Positions 25,792 to 34,636 of a stretch of DNA of 46,228 nucleotides are shown piece after piece. Numbering within the stretch: the stretch's first letter is position 1; each line of letters starts with the position of its first letter. Made by a program: the position numbers and the translations under genes. The notes under the pieces were generated by a model, which was not told the DNA's origin, did no database searches, and worked only from the letters and a program-made list of their open reading frames with translations. Source of the DNA: Chitinophagaceae bacterium (GTDB taxonomy: Bacteria; Bacteroidota; Bacteroidia; Chitinophagales; Chitinophagaceae); NCBI GenBank assembly GCA_027486835.1, contig JAIXOJ010000119.1, positions 1 through 46,228 of the forward strand. Direction: 5' to 3'.

Positions 25792-28194
25792 CTATACTAA
25801 AGCTAGGTCTAGCACATCTTGCATGTTTTTGACATAGTGGAAGGTAACGCCGCTGATAAATTCGCTGTCAATTTCTTGCACATCTTTTTCATTTTGCCAA
25901 CACATGATGATGTCTTTTAAACCAGCGCGTTTGGCGGCTAACACTTTTTCTTTGATTCCACCCACTGGCAACACCTGTCCACGAAGGGTAATTTCTCCCG
26001 TCATAGCCAAATAAGGTTTTACTTTTCGTTGCGTAAAAGCAGAAGCCAATGCTGTTAACATGGTAATTCCTGCGCTTGGGCCATCTTTAGGTGTAGCACC
26101 TTCAGGTACGTGGATGTGTATGTTGTTTTTGGTGAAAGCATCTGTTGCAATGCCCCATTTCTTTGCATTAGCCTGTAAATAAGTAAGGGCAGTAGATGCA
26201 CTTTCTTTCATCACATTACCCAAATTACCAGTTAATTTCATTTCTCCCTTGCCCTCGCTCAAAACAACTTCAATAAAGAGAATATCGCCGCCTACATAGG
26301 TCCAAGCTAGCCCCACTGCCACACCTGGCATGTTTACCGTTTTATAAATATCGTTACTGTATCGAGGCGAGCCCAATATTTTCTCCACTTCCTTCATGGA
26401 AACGGTGGATTCAATTTTATTTTTCAGCACCACTTCCTTAGCATGGTAGCGCATGATACTGGCTAATTGCCTATCTAGTTCACGCACGCCGCTTTCTCTA
26501 GTGTAGCTTTCGATAATTTTTTCCAACACTTTTTCTGGCACTTTTAGCTTCGTATCACCCAAACCGTGCGCTTCTTTTTGTTTAGGTAATAAGTGCTTTT
26601 TGGCAATTTCTACTTTCTCTTCCACGGCATAACCACTTAAATCAATTATTTCTAATCGATCTCTCAAAGCGGGTTGAATATTCTGGATATTATTAGCCGT
26701 TGCAATGAATAAAACTTTACTCAAGTCATACTCAAGCTCCAAATAATTATCGTAGAAAGAATTGTTTTGCTCAGGGTCTAATACTTCCAATAAGGCCGAT
26801 GATGGATCGCCACGATGGTCGTTACCGATTTTATCTATTTCATCTAAAATCATTACGGGGTTAGAGGTTTTTACCTTTCTAATATTCTGTAAAATCCTAC
26901 CAGGCATTGCCCCAATATAAGTTTTACGATGTCCCCTAATTTCACTTTCGTCATGCAAACCACCAAAACTTACTCTTGCGTATTTTCTTCCTACTGCATG
27001 CGCAATACTTTTTCCCAAGGAGGTTTTACCAATGCCCGGAGGCCCCACAAAACAAAGAATAGGACTTTTCATATCGCCCTTTAGCTTTAAAACAGCTAAG
27101 TATTCGATGATTCTATTTTTAATTTTTTGCATGCCGTAATGGTCTTGATCCAATACTTTTTTGGCATTTTTTAAGTCGTAGTTGTCATCGGTATATTCAT
27201 GCCAAGGAAGATCCAGCATTAAGTCTAAATGGTTATACACCACAGAATAATCGGGAGTGGTGGGGTGCATTCTTTCCAACTTTTGAATATTGGTCTTAAA
27301 AAGTTGCATGGCGGCTTCAGGCCATTTTTTGGCATCCGCCTTCTTTTTCAATTCAGCAATTTCCCTTTCATTAGAGTCACCGCCCAATTCGTCTTTAATA
27401 CTTTTAAGCTGCTGTTGTAGGAAATAATCTCTCTGTTGCTTGTCTATTTCTACCCTTGCTTTGTTGGTTACTTTATTTTTTAGTTCGGCAAATTGCAATT
27501 CGCGTTGCAATAAATGAATCAATTTTTCCGCACGGCCATGAATATCATTTACTTCCAATAATTCTTGCTTTTCTGATAGCTCAACACTTTGGTTACTGCT
27601 TACAAAATTGATTAAGAACATAGGATTTTCTATGTTCTTCAAGATTATTGCCGCTTCTGGAGGAACATTTGGAGACAGTTGAATAATCTGAGTAGCCAAA
27701 TCTTTGATACTACTTAATATAGCTTCAAAATCGGACGTCACTTCTTCTTCTCGTTCTTGAATAATGGCAATCCGAGCCCTGAAAAACGGTTCATCTGCCA
27801 CCACTTCCAGCAATTCAAATCTTCTTTTACCTTGAATAATGATAGTTGTGCCACCATCGGGCATCTTAATCAACTTCATAATTTTTGCCACCGTACCCAC
27901 TTTTACCAAATCAGTAGCGGTAGGTTCATCAACACTGGTTTCTTTTTGGGCAATTACACCGATGAGTTTGTCCCCCTTGTATGCCTCTTGAACTGCTTTG
28001 ATGCTTTTATCTCTACCCACGGTAATTGGCAGCACTACCCCTGGGAAGAGTACGGTGTTTCGCAAAGGCAAAATTGGTAGTTCATCAGGGTATTGCATGT
28101 TTTTGTCTTGCTCACTTTCTTGCTCATTAATGGGAATGATGGGCATAAAATCAGATTCGTCGTTCCCTTGTAAGCGTAATTCAGTAATATTCAT
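25792..28194 (-). CDS. lon: ATP-dependent protease Lon
   Basis: Cytoplasmic AAA+ serine protease degrading misfolded and regulatory proteins. 800 aa, normal for bacterial Lon A. The N-terminal substrate-binding domain begins LPILPLRNTVLFPGVVLPI (40-58). A helical region with QQRDYFLQQQLKSIKDELGG follows. The ATPase has Walker A GPPGIGKT (384-391) and Walker B PVMILDEIDKIG. The protease domain shows the catalytic dyad S707 in PKDGPSAGITM and K750 in GGIKEKVLAAKRAG. The ATG at 28194 gives a short acidic leader before the conserved start. A G/C-rich hairpin lies 49 nt upstream. Monocistronic with a strong terminator. Confidence 0.97.
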   Translation of the reverse strand: MNITELRLQGNDESDFMPIIPINEQESEQDKNMQYPDELPILPLRNTVLFPGVVLPITVGRDKSIKAVQEAYKGDKLIGVIAQKETSVDEPTATDLVKVGTVAKIMKLIKMPDGGTTIIIQGKRRFELLEVVADEPFFRARIAIIQEREEEVTSDFEAILSSIKDLATQIIQLSPNVPPEAAIILKNIENPMFLINFVSSNQSVELSEKQELLEVNDIHGRAEKLIHLLQRELQFAELKNKVTNKARVEIDKQQRDYFLQQQLKSIKDELGGDSNEREIAELKKKADAKKWPEAAMQLFKTNIQKLERMHPTTPDYSVVYNHLDLMLDLPWHEYTDDNYDLKNAKKVLDQDHYGMQKIKNRIIEYLAVLKLKGDMKSPILCFVGPPGIGKTSLGKSIAHAVGRKYARVSFGGLHDESEIRGHRKTYIGAMPGRILQNIRKVKTSNPVMILDEIDKIGNDHRGDPSSALLEVLDPEQNNSFYDNYLELEYDLSKVLFIATANNIQNIQPALRDRLEIIDLSGYAVEEKVEIAKKHLLPKQKEAHGLGDTKLKVPEKVLEKIIESYTRESGVRELDRQLASIMRYHAKEVVLKNKIESTVSMKEVEKILGSPRYSNDIYKTVNMPGVAVGLAWTYVGGDILFIEVVLSEGKGEMKLTGNLGNVMKESASTALTYLQANAKKWGIATDAFTKNNIHIHVPEGATPKDGPSAGITMLTALASAFTQRKVKPYLAMTGEITLRGQVLPVGGIKEKVLAAKRAGLKDIIMCWQNEKDVQEIDSEFISGVTFHYVKNMQDVLDLALV

Positions 28195-28242
28195 TCAGTT
28201 AATTATTATTGTAAAGTCAAAATGTCAGTATTCCTTTTTTTC

Positions 28243-28293
28243 ACCCCCCGTAAAAGGGTTGCTGTGAAAGTCAATATTAATGCCACGGGGGGT
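28243..28293. promoter_or_regulatory. G/C-rich hairpin upstream of lon
   Basis: ACCCCCCGT (28243-28251) pairs with ACGGGGGGT (28285-28293), with CCTTTTT/AAAAAGG flanks extending it imperfectly. In an AT-rich gap it stands out, 49-99 nt before the lon start. It could be an operator or leader structure; no function is shown. Confidence 0.45.
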
Positions 28294-28586
28294 AAAAAGG
28301 ATAAAATGGTACAAATTGGCGTATTTGCCAGTGGCAACATGACTTTTTGTAATGCCGTAAAACACAAATTGTTCTAGCCCTTATGTGGGATAGGATGGTA
28401 TTTCTATTCATAAATGCAGGGTGAGCAACAATAAATTTCGACCATTCTAATTCTTTTTCAGGATTTCAAAACCGATAAAAGGTGAACATAAAAATGAGTG
28501 AAACCAAAACTGCTTTTACGCGCTGCTGCTCCGTGATGGTGCTACAGTTTTGTGCATCCAATTCTTCTTCTTCTTGCTAAAAAAAT

Positions 28587-28686
28587 TTCTGTGACAAATA
28601 TTTTGTGACAAATAAAAATTCCACAAAAAAATCTCCACAAATTTGTGACAAATTTTTTGTGACATTTTAAAATGACACAAAAAAAA
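28587..28686. repeat. Cluster of TGTGACA repeats and a 32-bp palindrome
   Basis: Four direct copies of (T)TGTGACA within about 75 bp, alternating with CCACAAA segments, end in a nearly perfect palindrome at 28653-28684 (TTTTTTGTGACATTTT and its complement with two mismatches). The gap 28195-29052 holds this cluster and the hairpin at 28243; no gene was recognised. Confidence 0.7.
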
Positions 28687-29052
28687 CTCCACTAAAAAAA
28701 TTTCTTTTCTTTTCTTGTTCTGAATTATTGAATGGACAGGATCGATGACAATAACAGAGTTTTAATTTTTTGAGAATTTTATTTGTTTTAAAGGGTCATT
28801 TTCCATGGGCAAAATTTCAAATAGCTAGATTAATGAACAGTAATCAACTAAATAATTAAGTGCTTAAAACATTTCATGCACCCAAGGGCTAGGAAAGGCC
28901 AATACCCTCATTCTTTGTGAATGATGATTCTCCAAAAATTTTGATTTGGGTGAATAAATGCAACAACCAACATTTATATAAACCAATAGCCCAATGCCAT
29001 TACCATAAGATTCTTGGTAACAACCCCTTACTTTTATCGCTTTTACAACTTT

Positions 29053-29625
29053 ATGGCTAAAATTTACGATTACATTATCGTGTTACGCAAGCAATCATTT
29101 AAACTGATTGATAGCATCAGCAAATTGATGTTATTACTGTCTGTAGCCGCTTTTTTATTCACTTTATACCTATCGTTTCAAGGAAAAGCAGTCAACATGA
29201 ATACTGCTTGGATGTTGTTCATTATAATATCGGCCATCATTGGCTGGTGGATATATTGTCTGTTGTTGGAGCAAAGAGGGGGCATTCCATATTACCGATT
29301 TGCGTTGATGTTTGCTGCTTGGGGATGGTTTTTGGTACCCAATGGATTATTGTTAGCAGGCATTTTTTTAATTGCTTGTTTGATAGAAAAACCCGTAAAA
29401 GTGGATGCAGAAATTGCATTTGACACAACAGAAATCGTATTTAATAGTTTCCCCAAGAAAATTTACACCTGGCAGGAAATGAATAATGTGGTACTAAAAG
29501 ATGGCCTCATTACCATTGACTTAAAAAGTAATAAACTGATTCAACGATACACAGCCGATGCAACAGAACCTGAACTAGAAACGGAATTTAATCGCTTTTG
29601 TCAAGAACAGCTAAGTAGGGATTAG
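29053..29625 (+). CDS. Membrane protein with C-terminal PH-like domain
   Basis: 190 aa from ATG 29053; a TTG 39 bases upstream is less likely. Three to four membrane helices: about 25-42 (LMLLLSVAAFLFTLYLSF), 53-72 (AWMLFIIISAIIGWWIYCLL), and a hydrophobic stretch 83-111 (RFALMFAAWGWFLVPN, GLLLAGIFLIACLI). The C-terminal 75 residues (AEIAFDTTEIVFNSFPKKIYTWQEMNNVVLKDGLITIDLK) look like a bacterial PH-like beta domain, with the usual strand-turn-Trp pattern before a helix FNRFCQEQL. No family name is certain and no neighbour suggests a role. Confidence 0.75.
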   Translation: MAKIYDYIIVLRKQSFKLIDSISKLMLLLSVAAFLFTLYLSFQGKAVNMNTAWMLFIIISAIIGWWIYCLLLEQRGGIPYYRFALMFAAWGWFLVPNGLLLAGIFLIACLIEKPVKVDAEIAFDTTEIVFNSFPKKIYTWQEMNNVVLKDGLITIDLKSNKLIQRYTADATEPELETEFNRFCQEQLSRD

Positions 29626-29821
29626 GGGTTAGTTTTTGAGGATTTGGGTTCAATATCGCTTCGCAAATTAATCTACTCAGTCCTAAAGTAATTGTCTCAA
29701 ATTGATTTAATCTACAGGGATGGATTGCTTACTACCCCCTTGATTATACATTTATTGGAGCATCGGTCTGATTCTTTAACCAAAATTATACTTCACATTT
29801 TTAAATAGATAACTGTACAAT

Positions 29822-31105
29822 ATGCCTTATATATTATACTCTGATGGCAATGGAAATATTTTTGAAGATACCAGTTTATACGCCGTTGGCCGTGCAGGAT
29901 GGGATGCCTACCCTGTGGAACCAGAGGATTGGATAGCCCTACCAGAAGGGGGAAATTTGTATGAATTACCTGGAAGACGGGGCATTGGCATTGACGTACA
30001 AACAGGCGAAATGCGCTTATGCGAAAAGGGCTGGGCGGTGGCAGCATTTATACCACCCGCCCACACAGGTTTGTTTATTGCCGCCTATGAAACATTGCCA
30101 GATGCGCCGACCTTACCACTATTTTGTTATACCGCAGCAGGCTGGGAAAACGATGTATTCTATGTAACTGCTGTTAGAATCGAATCAGATATTCGTCAAG
30201 AAGCCATGGGATATGATACCGCTGCCATAAATTCAGGTACATCAAATTTACTAGCCGCATACCCACACAACCGATTGGTGAAGCATTTGATGGAAAACTG
30301 TTGTCAAACCTATACCTGTCCAGCAGCTCGGAATTTATCCTTGGGCAGATGGGAATGTCCGGTGCCTACCTCCCCTGCTTGTAATGCCAATTGTATTGGA
30401 TGTATCTCCTTTCAACCTGCAGAAGAAACCATCATTGCTACACAAGACCGCTTAACATTTAAGCCAACAGCGGCTGAAATTGTGGAATTTACAGTTCCGC
30501 ATTTAATGAATGCCCCTTACCCTATTATTAGTTTTGGTCAGGGTTGTGAAGGAGAACCCTTGCTAATGTGGGAAACTATTCGGGAAGCAATCATAGAAAT
30601 AAGGAAACATACGCCAAAAGGCAGTATCAATATCAACACGAATGGCTCAAAGCCTGCTGCCGTACAAGCACTCTGCGAAGTGGGGCTCAATAGCATCCGA
30701 GTAAGCCTAAACTCGGCTAGAAAACATATTTACACCCCTTATTATCGCCCGAATAACTATCAATTTGAGGACATTGTAGAAAGCCTAAAAGTGGTCAGGA
30801 GCTTTGGCGGTTGGGCAAGCATCAATTACTTTGTTTTTCCAGGAATGACCGATTGTGAAGAAGAGTATGAAGCATTACGATGGTTGATAAAAGAAACAGA
30901 TTTAACCATGATTCAATGGCGCAATTTTAATATTGACCCCGATTGGTATCTAGGGCATATTAATGTTACGGAAACTGGTGAACTAATGGGCATCAAACAA
31001 TTGCAAGATTTAATAAAAGAAGAATTTCCGAATGTGAAATACGGGTATTTTAATCCTCCAATAGAGCGAATCAAAGGGAATTACGAAGTTGACTTTGCGC
31101 ATTAA
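29822..31105 (+). CDS. Radical SAM protein, uncharacterised Bacteroidota type
   Basis: 427 aa. The 4Fe-4S motif is C187-x3-C191-x2-C194 in SPACNANCIGCISF. A further cluster of cysteines lies just before it (C160, C161, C166, C179), a possible second cluster or metal site. SAM-binding and barrel elements follow: ISFGQGCEGEPLL, GSININTNGSKPAAV, GLNSIRVSLNSA and YFVFPGMTDCEEEYEAL. The N-terminal about 150 residues (YILYSDGNGNIFEDTSLYA, GWDAYPVEPEDWIALPEGG) form a separate domain I do not recognise. No peptide or biosynthetic partner lies next to it, so the substrate is open. Confidence 0.85.
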   Translation: MPYILYSDGNGNIFEDTSLYAVGRAGWDAYPVEPEDWIALPEGGNLYELPGRRGIGIDVQTGEMRLCEKGWAVAAFIPPAHTGLFIAAYETLPDAPTLPLFCYTAAGWENDVFYVTAVRIESDIRQEAMGYDTAAINSGTSNLLAAYPHNRLVKHLMENCCQTYTCPAARNLSLGRWECPVPTSPACNANCIGCISFQPAEETIIATQDRLTFKPTAAEIVEFTVPHLMNAPYPIISFGQGCEGEPLLMWETIREAIIEIRKHTPKGSININTNGSKPAAVQALCEVGLNSIRVSLNSARKHIYTPYYRPNNYQFEDIVESLKVVRSFGGWASINYFVFPGMTDCEEEYEALRWLIKETDLTMIQWRNFNIDPDWYLGHINVTETGELMGIKQLQDLIKEEFPNVKYGYFNPPIERIKGNYEVDFAH

Positions 31106-31154
31106 CTTGTGTTTATTGTATTGGATACATCCTTACCAGAAATTGAGTGGTATG

Positions 31155-31198
31155 AAAATAGCCAATATTGTTTGTTAAAAAACAGTATTGGCTATTTT
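31155..31198. terminator. Terminator between the radical SAM and cystathionine beta-synthase genes
   Basis: AAAATAGCCAATA (31155-31167) pairs perfectly with TATTGGCTATTTT (31186-31198). A/T flanks on both sides allow use by both converging genes. Confidence 0.85.
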
Positions 31199-31266
31199 GT
31201 TTGGGTAAGCAATTGGTAGAAAACCAGTTAAACCAAATTAGTTTATAGAAAATTAAAGAGCCACCG

Positions 31267-32625
31267 CTACTTTGTCATACTCTGAATAACGTCGTATTTG
31301 GTAACGATATGAAAATTACCAGAATCATCTTTTGCTAATACAGCTCCATTTTCTTTATTAATAAGGCTTCCTAATTTTTCTACAGGCGTACCAAAATCAA
31401 CAATTGGGAAAGCGGGTTCAATTACATGAGCCACCGTATTGTTTTTAATTTCAGGATTGCTGAAAAGCTTTAAAAACAATCCACTTTCGCTTACAGAGCC
31501 TACCATGTCACCAGTAGATGTAATCACGGGTATTTGTTCAATATCATATTGCTTCATTAGATGCACCGCGTCTGCCACCGTATTATCAGGAGCTATTACA
31601 ATGAGTTTTTTATTAGCCCGACCACTTACGATGTCTTTGAATGATTTCACCTCTAGAAACCCCCTTTCCATCATCCATTGATCATTGTATATTTTACCTA
31701 CATACCTACTACCATGATCATGAAAAATACAGACGACTATATCAGTCGATTTCAATCCTTCTTTTAATTGCAAAAGACCTTGCAAACAACTTCCCGCACT
31801 ATAGCCACAAAACAATCCTTCTTCTTTCGCTATACGCCTAGCCATGATGGCACCATCCTTGTCTGTAACCTGAACAAATTTGTCAATTACGGACATATCA
31901 TAGTTAAGGGGCACAAAGTCTTCTCCAAAGCCCTCTGAAATGTAAGGGTGTACCTCACCCATATCTATTATTCCAGTATTGTAGTATTTGGTCAACAAAG
32001 AACCAAATACATCTACAGCCCAAATTTGTATATCGGGGTTTTTCTCCTTTAAATACATAGCTGTGCCAGTAATGGTACCACCTGTACCAGCAGTACAAAC
32101 TAAGTGTGTAATTTTCCCCTCAGTTTGTTCCCAAATTTCAGGGCCAGTGCTTTCATAGTGCGCTTGTCTATTGGCCAAATTATCGTACTGGTTCATGTAA
32201 ACACTATTGGGGATTTCTTTCGCTAAACGTTTTGCCACACTGTAATAGCTTGCGGGATCCTCAGGTAATACATTTGTTGGGCAAACGATGACTTCTGCCC
32301 CCACCGCTTTGAGAATATCGGCTTTTTCTTTGCTCTGTTTATCAGTGGTTACAAAGACACATTTATATCCTTTTACACAAGCCGCCAAAGCCAATCCCAT
32401 GCCTGTATTACCACTTGTACCTTCTACAATAGTGCCGCCGGGAGTTAATCGACCTTCTTGTTCTGCCACTTCTACCATTTTGAGAGCCATACGGTCTTTG
32501 ATAGAATTACCAGGATTGAAATAATCTACTTTCGCCAGTACGGTAGCGGGGATATTTTTTGCCACATTATTTAAACGAATGAGAGGGGTGTTTCCTATTG
32601 TTTCAAGAACATTATTTAGCCACAT
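31267..32625 (-). CDS. Cystathionine beta-synthase (PLP domain plus CBS pair)
   Basis: 452 aa. The fold-II PLP domain (1-325) has IGNTPLIRL, the Schiff-base Lys K43 in NPGNSIKDRMA, the Asn loop EGTSGNTGMGLA (68-79), the phosphate loop GTGGTITGTA, and the substrate loop GEDFVP. Two CBS modules follow (about 335-452; IAPDNTVADAVHLMKQYDIEQIPVI and VDFGTPVEKLGSLINKENGAVLAKD), which in eukaryotic CBS mediate regulation. This architecture favours cystathionine beta-synthase (homocysteine + serine to cystathionine) over O-acetylserine sulfhydrylase, but some CBS-tailed proteins act as cysteine synthases. It has no heme-binding N-terminal extension. It lies 117 nt downstream of plsX on the same strand. 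Confidence 0.88.
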   Translation of the reverse strand: MWLNNVLETIGNTPLIRLNNVAKNIPATVLAKVDYFNPGNSIKDRMALKMVEVAEQEGRLTPGGTIVEGTSGNTGMGLALAACVKGYKCVFVTTDKQSKEKADILKAVGAEVIVCPTNVLPEDPASYYSVAKRLAKEIPNSVYMNQYDNLANRQAHYESTGPEIWEQTEGKITHLVCTAGTGGTITGTAMYLKEKNPDIQIWAVDVFGSLLTKYYNTGIIDMGEVHPYISEGFGEDFVPLNYDMSVIDKFVQVTDKDGAIMARRIAKEEGLFCGYSAGSCLQGLLQLKEGLKSTDIVVCIFHDHGSRYVGKIYNDQWMMERGFLEVKSFKDIVSGRANKKLIVIAPDNTVADAVHLMKQYDIEQIPVITSTGDMVGSVSESGLFLKLFSNPEIKNNTVAHVIEPAFPIVDFGTPVEKLGSLINKENGAVLAKDDSGNFHIVTKYDVIQSMTK

Positions 32626-32742
32626 GCTATAAACTAATTAAACGATGATCAATAATTATTGTATTCCTGTTGTAAGGAAATGCAACAAATATATCCGTTT
32701 AAGAAGGCTAATTACTAGTTACTAATTATTTTAAGCTATGCA

Positions 32743-33708
32743 CTAAGCACTAGTAGAGGCAGGGTTAACAGTTAATCGCTCTTTGATTTTACCACAAAAA
32801 TCTGTTTCTACCATTTTAGCAGCTAAGGAAATCATGTTTTTAAATGCTTTTGCAGTGCTAATTCCATGACCCAATACTACTGGTTTTGCCACACCAATAA
32901 CTGGGGAACCCCCATAATTTTCATAGTGAAAACGATTAAGGTACACATCTTCATGAAAATCTTTGATTTTGGCAATATCATAAAATGTTTCTGCCATTTT
33001 CAGAATGATATTACCTACAAAGCCATCGCACACCATTACATCTGCTTTATCACTAAAAAAGTCGCGCCCTTCAATATTTCCGATGAAATTAATTGCTTGA
33101 TTTTCTTTTAAAAGGGGGTAAGTTGCTTGTGCAAGAATATTGCCTTTACCTTCTTCTTCACCAATATTAATCAATCCAACCGATGGATTTTCAATATTGT
33201 AGATATACTTAGCATAAAGTGAACCAAGGATGGCAAATTGATTGAGATGTTCTGGTTTACAATCGGCATTTAGACCTGCATCTACTAGGATACCATCTCC
33301 CCCATTTATTTTAGGAATAATGGCACTGACAGTAGGCCTTAAAACACCTTCAATTGCCTTAATTACAAACATGGCTCCAACCAGCATTGCCCCAGTGTTT
33401 CCAGCACTAATAAAAGCATCCAGTTTACCAGCAGCCAACATGTGGTAGCCAATAACGATTGAGCTTTGTGTTTTTTCTTTAAATGCTTTAGTAGGATGCT
33501 CGTGATAACCAATTGTATCAGGCGCATGAATGAAATGCAAAAAAGGTGATGAAACTTGGTATTCCTCGAAAAGAGGTTTTACCACAGATTCATCACCTAT
33601 GCAAAATAGCTGAACTGGGGAATGGTTGGATTGTAGATGTAATAGAATGCCTTTAACTGCTTCCTGTGGTGCAAAATCGCCACCCATCATGTCAATTCCT
33701 ATATTCAT
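32743..33708 (-). CDS. plsX: Phosphate acyltransferase
   Basis: Makes acyl-phosphate from acyl-ACP for phospholipid synthesis; peripheral membrane enzyme. 321 aa. Diagnostic segments: GIDMMGGDFAPQEAVKG at the N terminus, SAGNTGAMLVGAMF, NIGEEEGKGN, FIGNIEGRD, VMVCDGFVGNIILKMAE and GVAKPVVLGHGIS. It is the third gene of the conserved yceD-rpmF-plsX set, 49 nt after rpmF. A start at 33708 (ATG) fits the family exactly. Confidence 0.96.
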   Translation of the reverse strand: MNIGIDMMGGDFAPQEAVKGILLHLQSNHSPVQLFCIGDESVVKPLFEEYQVSSPFLHFIHAPDTIGYHEHPTKAFKEKTQSSIVIGYHMLAAGKLDAFISAGNTGAMLVGAMFVIKAIEGVLRPTVSAIIPKINGGDGILVDAGLNADCKPEHLNQFAILGSLYAKYIYNIENPSVGLINIGEEEGKGNILAQATYPLLKENQAINFIGNIEGRDFFSDKADVMVCDGFVGNIILKMAETFYDIAKIKDFHEDVYLNRFHYENYGGSPVIGVAKPVVLGHGISTAKAFKNMISLAAKMVETDFCGKIKERLTVNPASTSA

Positions 33709-33757
33709 TTGTTGCTATTATTAAATTGTATTAATAAAATAGAGACTTGAGAGCGTT

Positions 33758-33952
33758 CTAAGCTTTAAGCGGCGCTTTTTCGGCAACAAGCTTGCCTTTG
33801 TAATACAACTTACCTTCATGAACATGCGCACGATGACGCACGTGAGTAGCGCCAGTTGTGGTGTCTTTACTTAATGTAACTTCTTGCGCTACATAATGCG
33901 TCCTTCTCTTTGCACCGCGTTGCTGCGAGTGTCTGCGTTTGGGATTTGGCAT
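33758..33952 (-). CDS. rpmF: 50S ribosomal protein L32
   Basis: 64 aa. MPNPKRRHSQQRGAKRRTHY is the standard bacterial L32 start, and VRHRAHVHEGKLYYKGK the C-terminal core. The zinc-ribbon cysteines of some L32 proteins are absent, so it is the zinc-free form. Located between yceD (43 nt) and plsX (49 nt), as in many bacteria. Confidence 0.97.
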   Translation of the reverse strand: MPNPKRRHSQQRGAKRRTHYVAQEVTLSKDTTTGATHVRHRAHVHEGKLYYKGKLVAEKAPLKA

Positions 33953-33995
33953 AAACTATGTTTTTATTACCTTTTTTTAAATTAAAAAATACGAA

Positions 33996-34538
33996 CTATT
34001 CTAAACCCTTTATATTTTCTAAACCCTTCCATTCGGGTTTAGCATTTTTTGAAATTTCTTCTTCCATCTTTCGGAGTTTTTCTAAGACCTCCGAGTTACA
34101 CTGTTCGCCACCTATCTCGTCTTCGTTACACATCCTTTGAAGCGGAATTGATAACATGACAAACTCGTAAATCCATCCTTCTACATCTAAATGACTTTCT
34201 CCCCTACTGATGTAGTAAATGTCAGGGTCATCTTCTTGTAGGTTCATTGTTTCTGGATTTTCAACCAGTTTCACAATGATTTTAAATTCTTCCCAAAGTT
34301 GTTTATTCAACGCATTACTGCATCTATCGCAAACAACTTCAACTTTGCCATCAATATCAAACTTTAGTTGAAAAAAGCTGTTTTTTTTATCAAAAAACAA
34401 TTTCACCTTAGCCGAGCAATCCATAAAATCTTGCTCTCCATATTTTGCAAAGAACTCTTTACCAATTTCGTATTCAAACTCATGAACACCAGGCTTCAAA
34501 CCCACAAATGCAATTTCAAACTCTCTACGGTTGTTCAT
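33996..34538 (-). CDS. yceD: YceD family protein (DUF177), 23S rRNA accumulation protein
   Basis: 180 aa. The DUF177 core has VEVVCDRCSNALNKQLWEEF, a CxxC-containing strand pair, and DVEGWIYEFVMLSIPLQRMC followed by a second cysteine pair in the EQCNSEV region. Two cysteine pairs suggest a bound metal; in other bacteria YceD is needed for normal 23S rRNA levels. It leads the yceD-rpmF-plsX operon, which supports the assignment despite low sequence conservation in this family. Confidence 0.9.
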   Translation of the reverse strand: MNNRREFEIAFVGLKPGVHEFEYEIGKEFFAKYGEQDFMDCSAKVKLFFDKKNSFFQLKFDIDGKVEVVCDRCSNALNKQLWEEFKIIVKLVENPETMNLQEDDPDIYYISRGESHLDVEGWIYEFVMLSIPLQRMCNEDEIGGEQCNSEVLEKLRKMEEEISKNAKPEWKGLENIKGLE

Positions 34539-34636
34539 GTCCGCTTTTTTTGGGTGGGCGAAGGTAACGTTCTAAGCTTGAATGGCAAAAGAGAAATTCC
34601 TATTTTGGTTAAATAACTTCATATTTACACCTAGTT

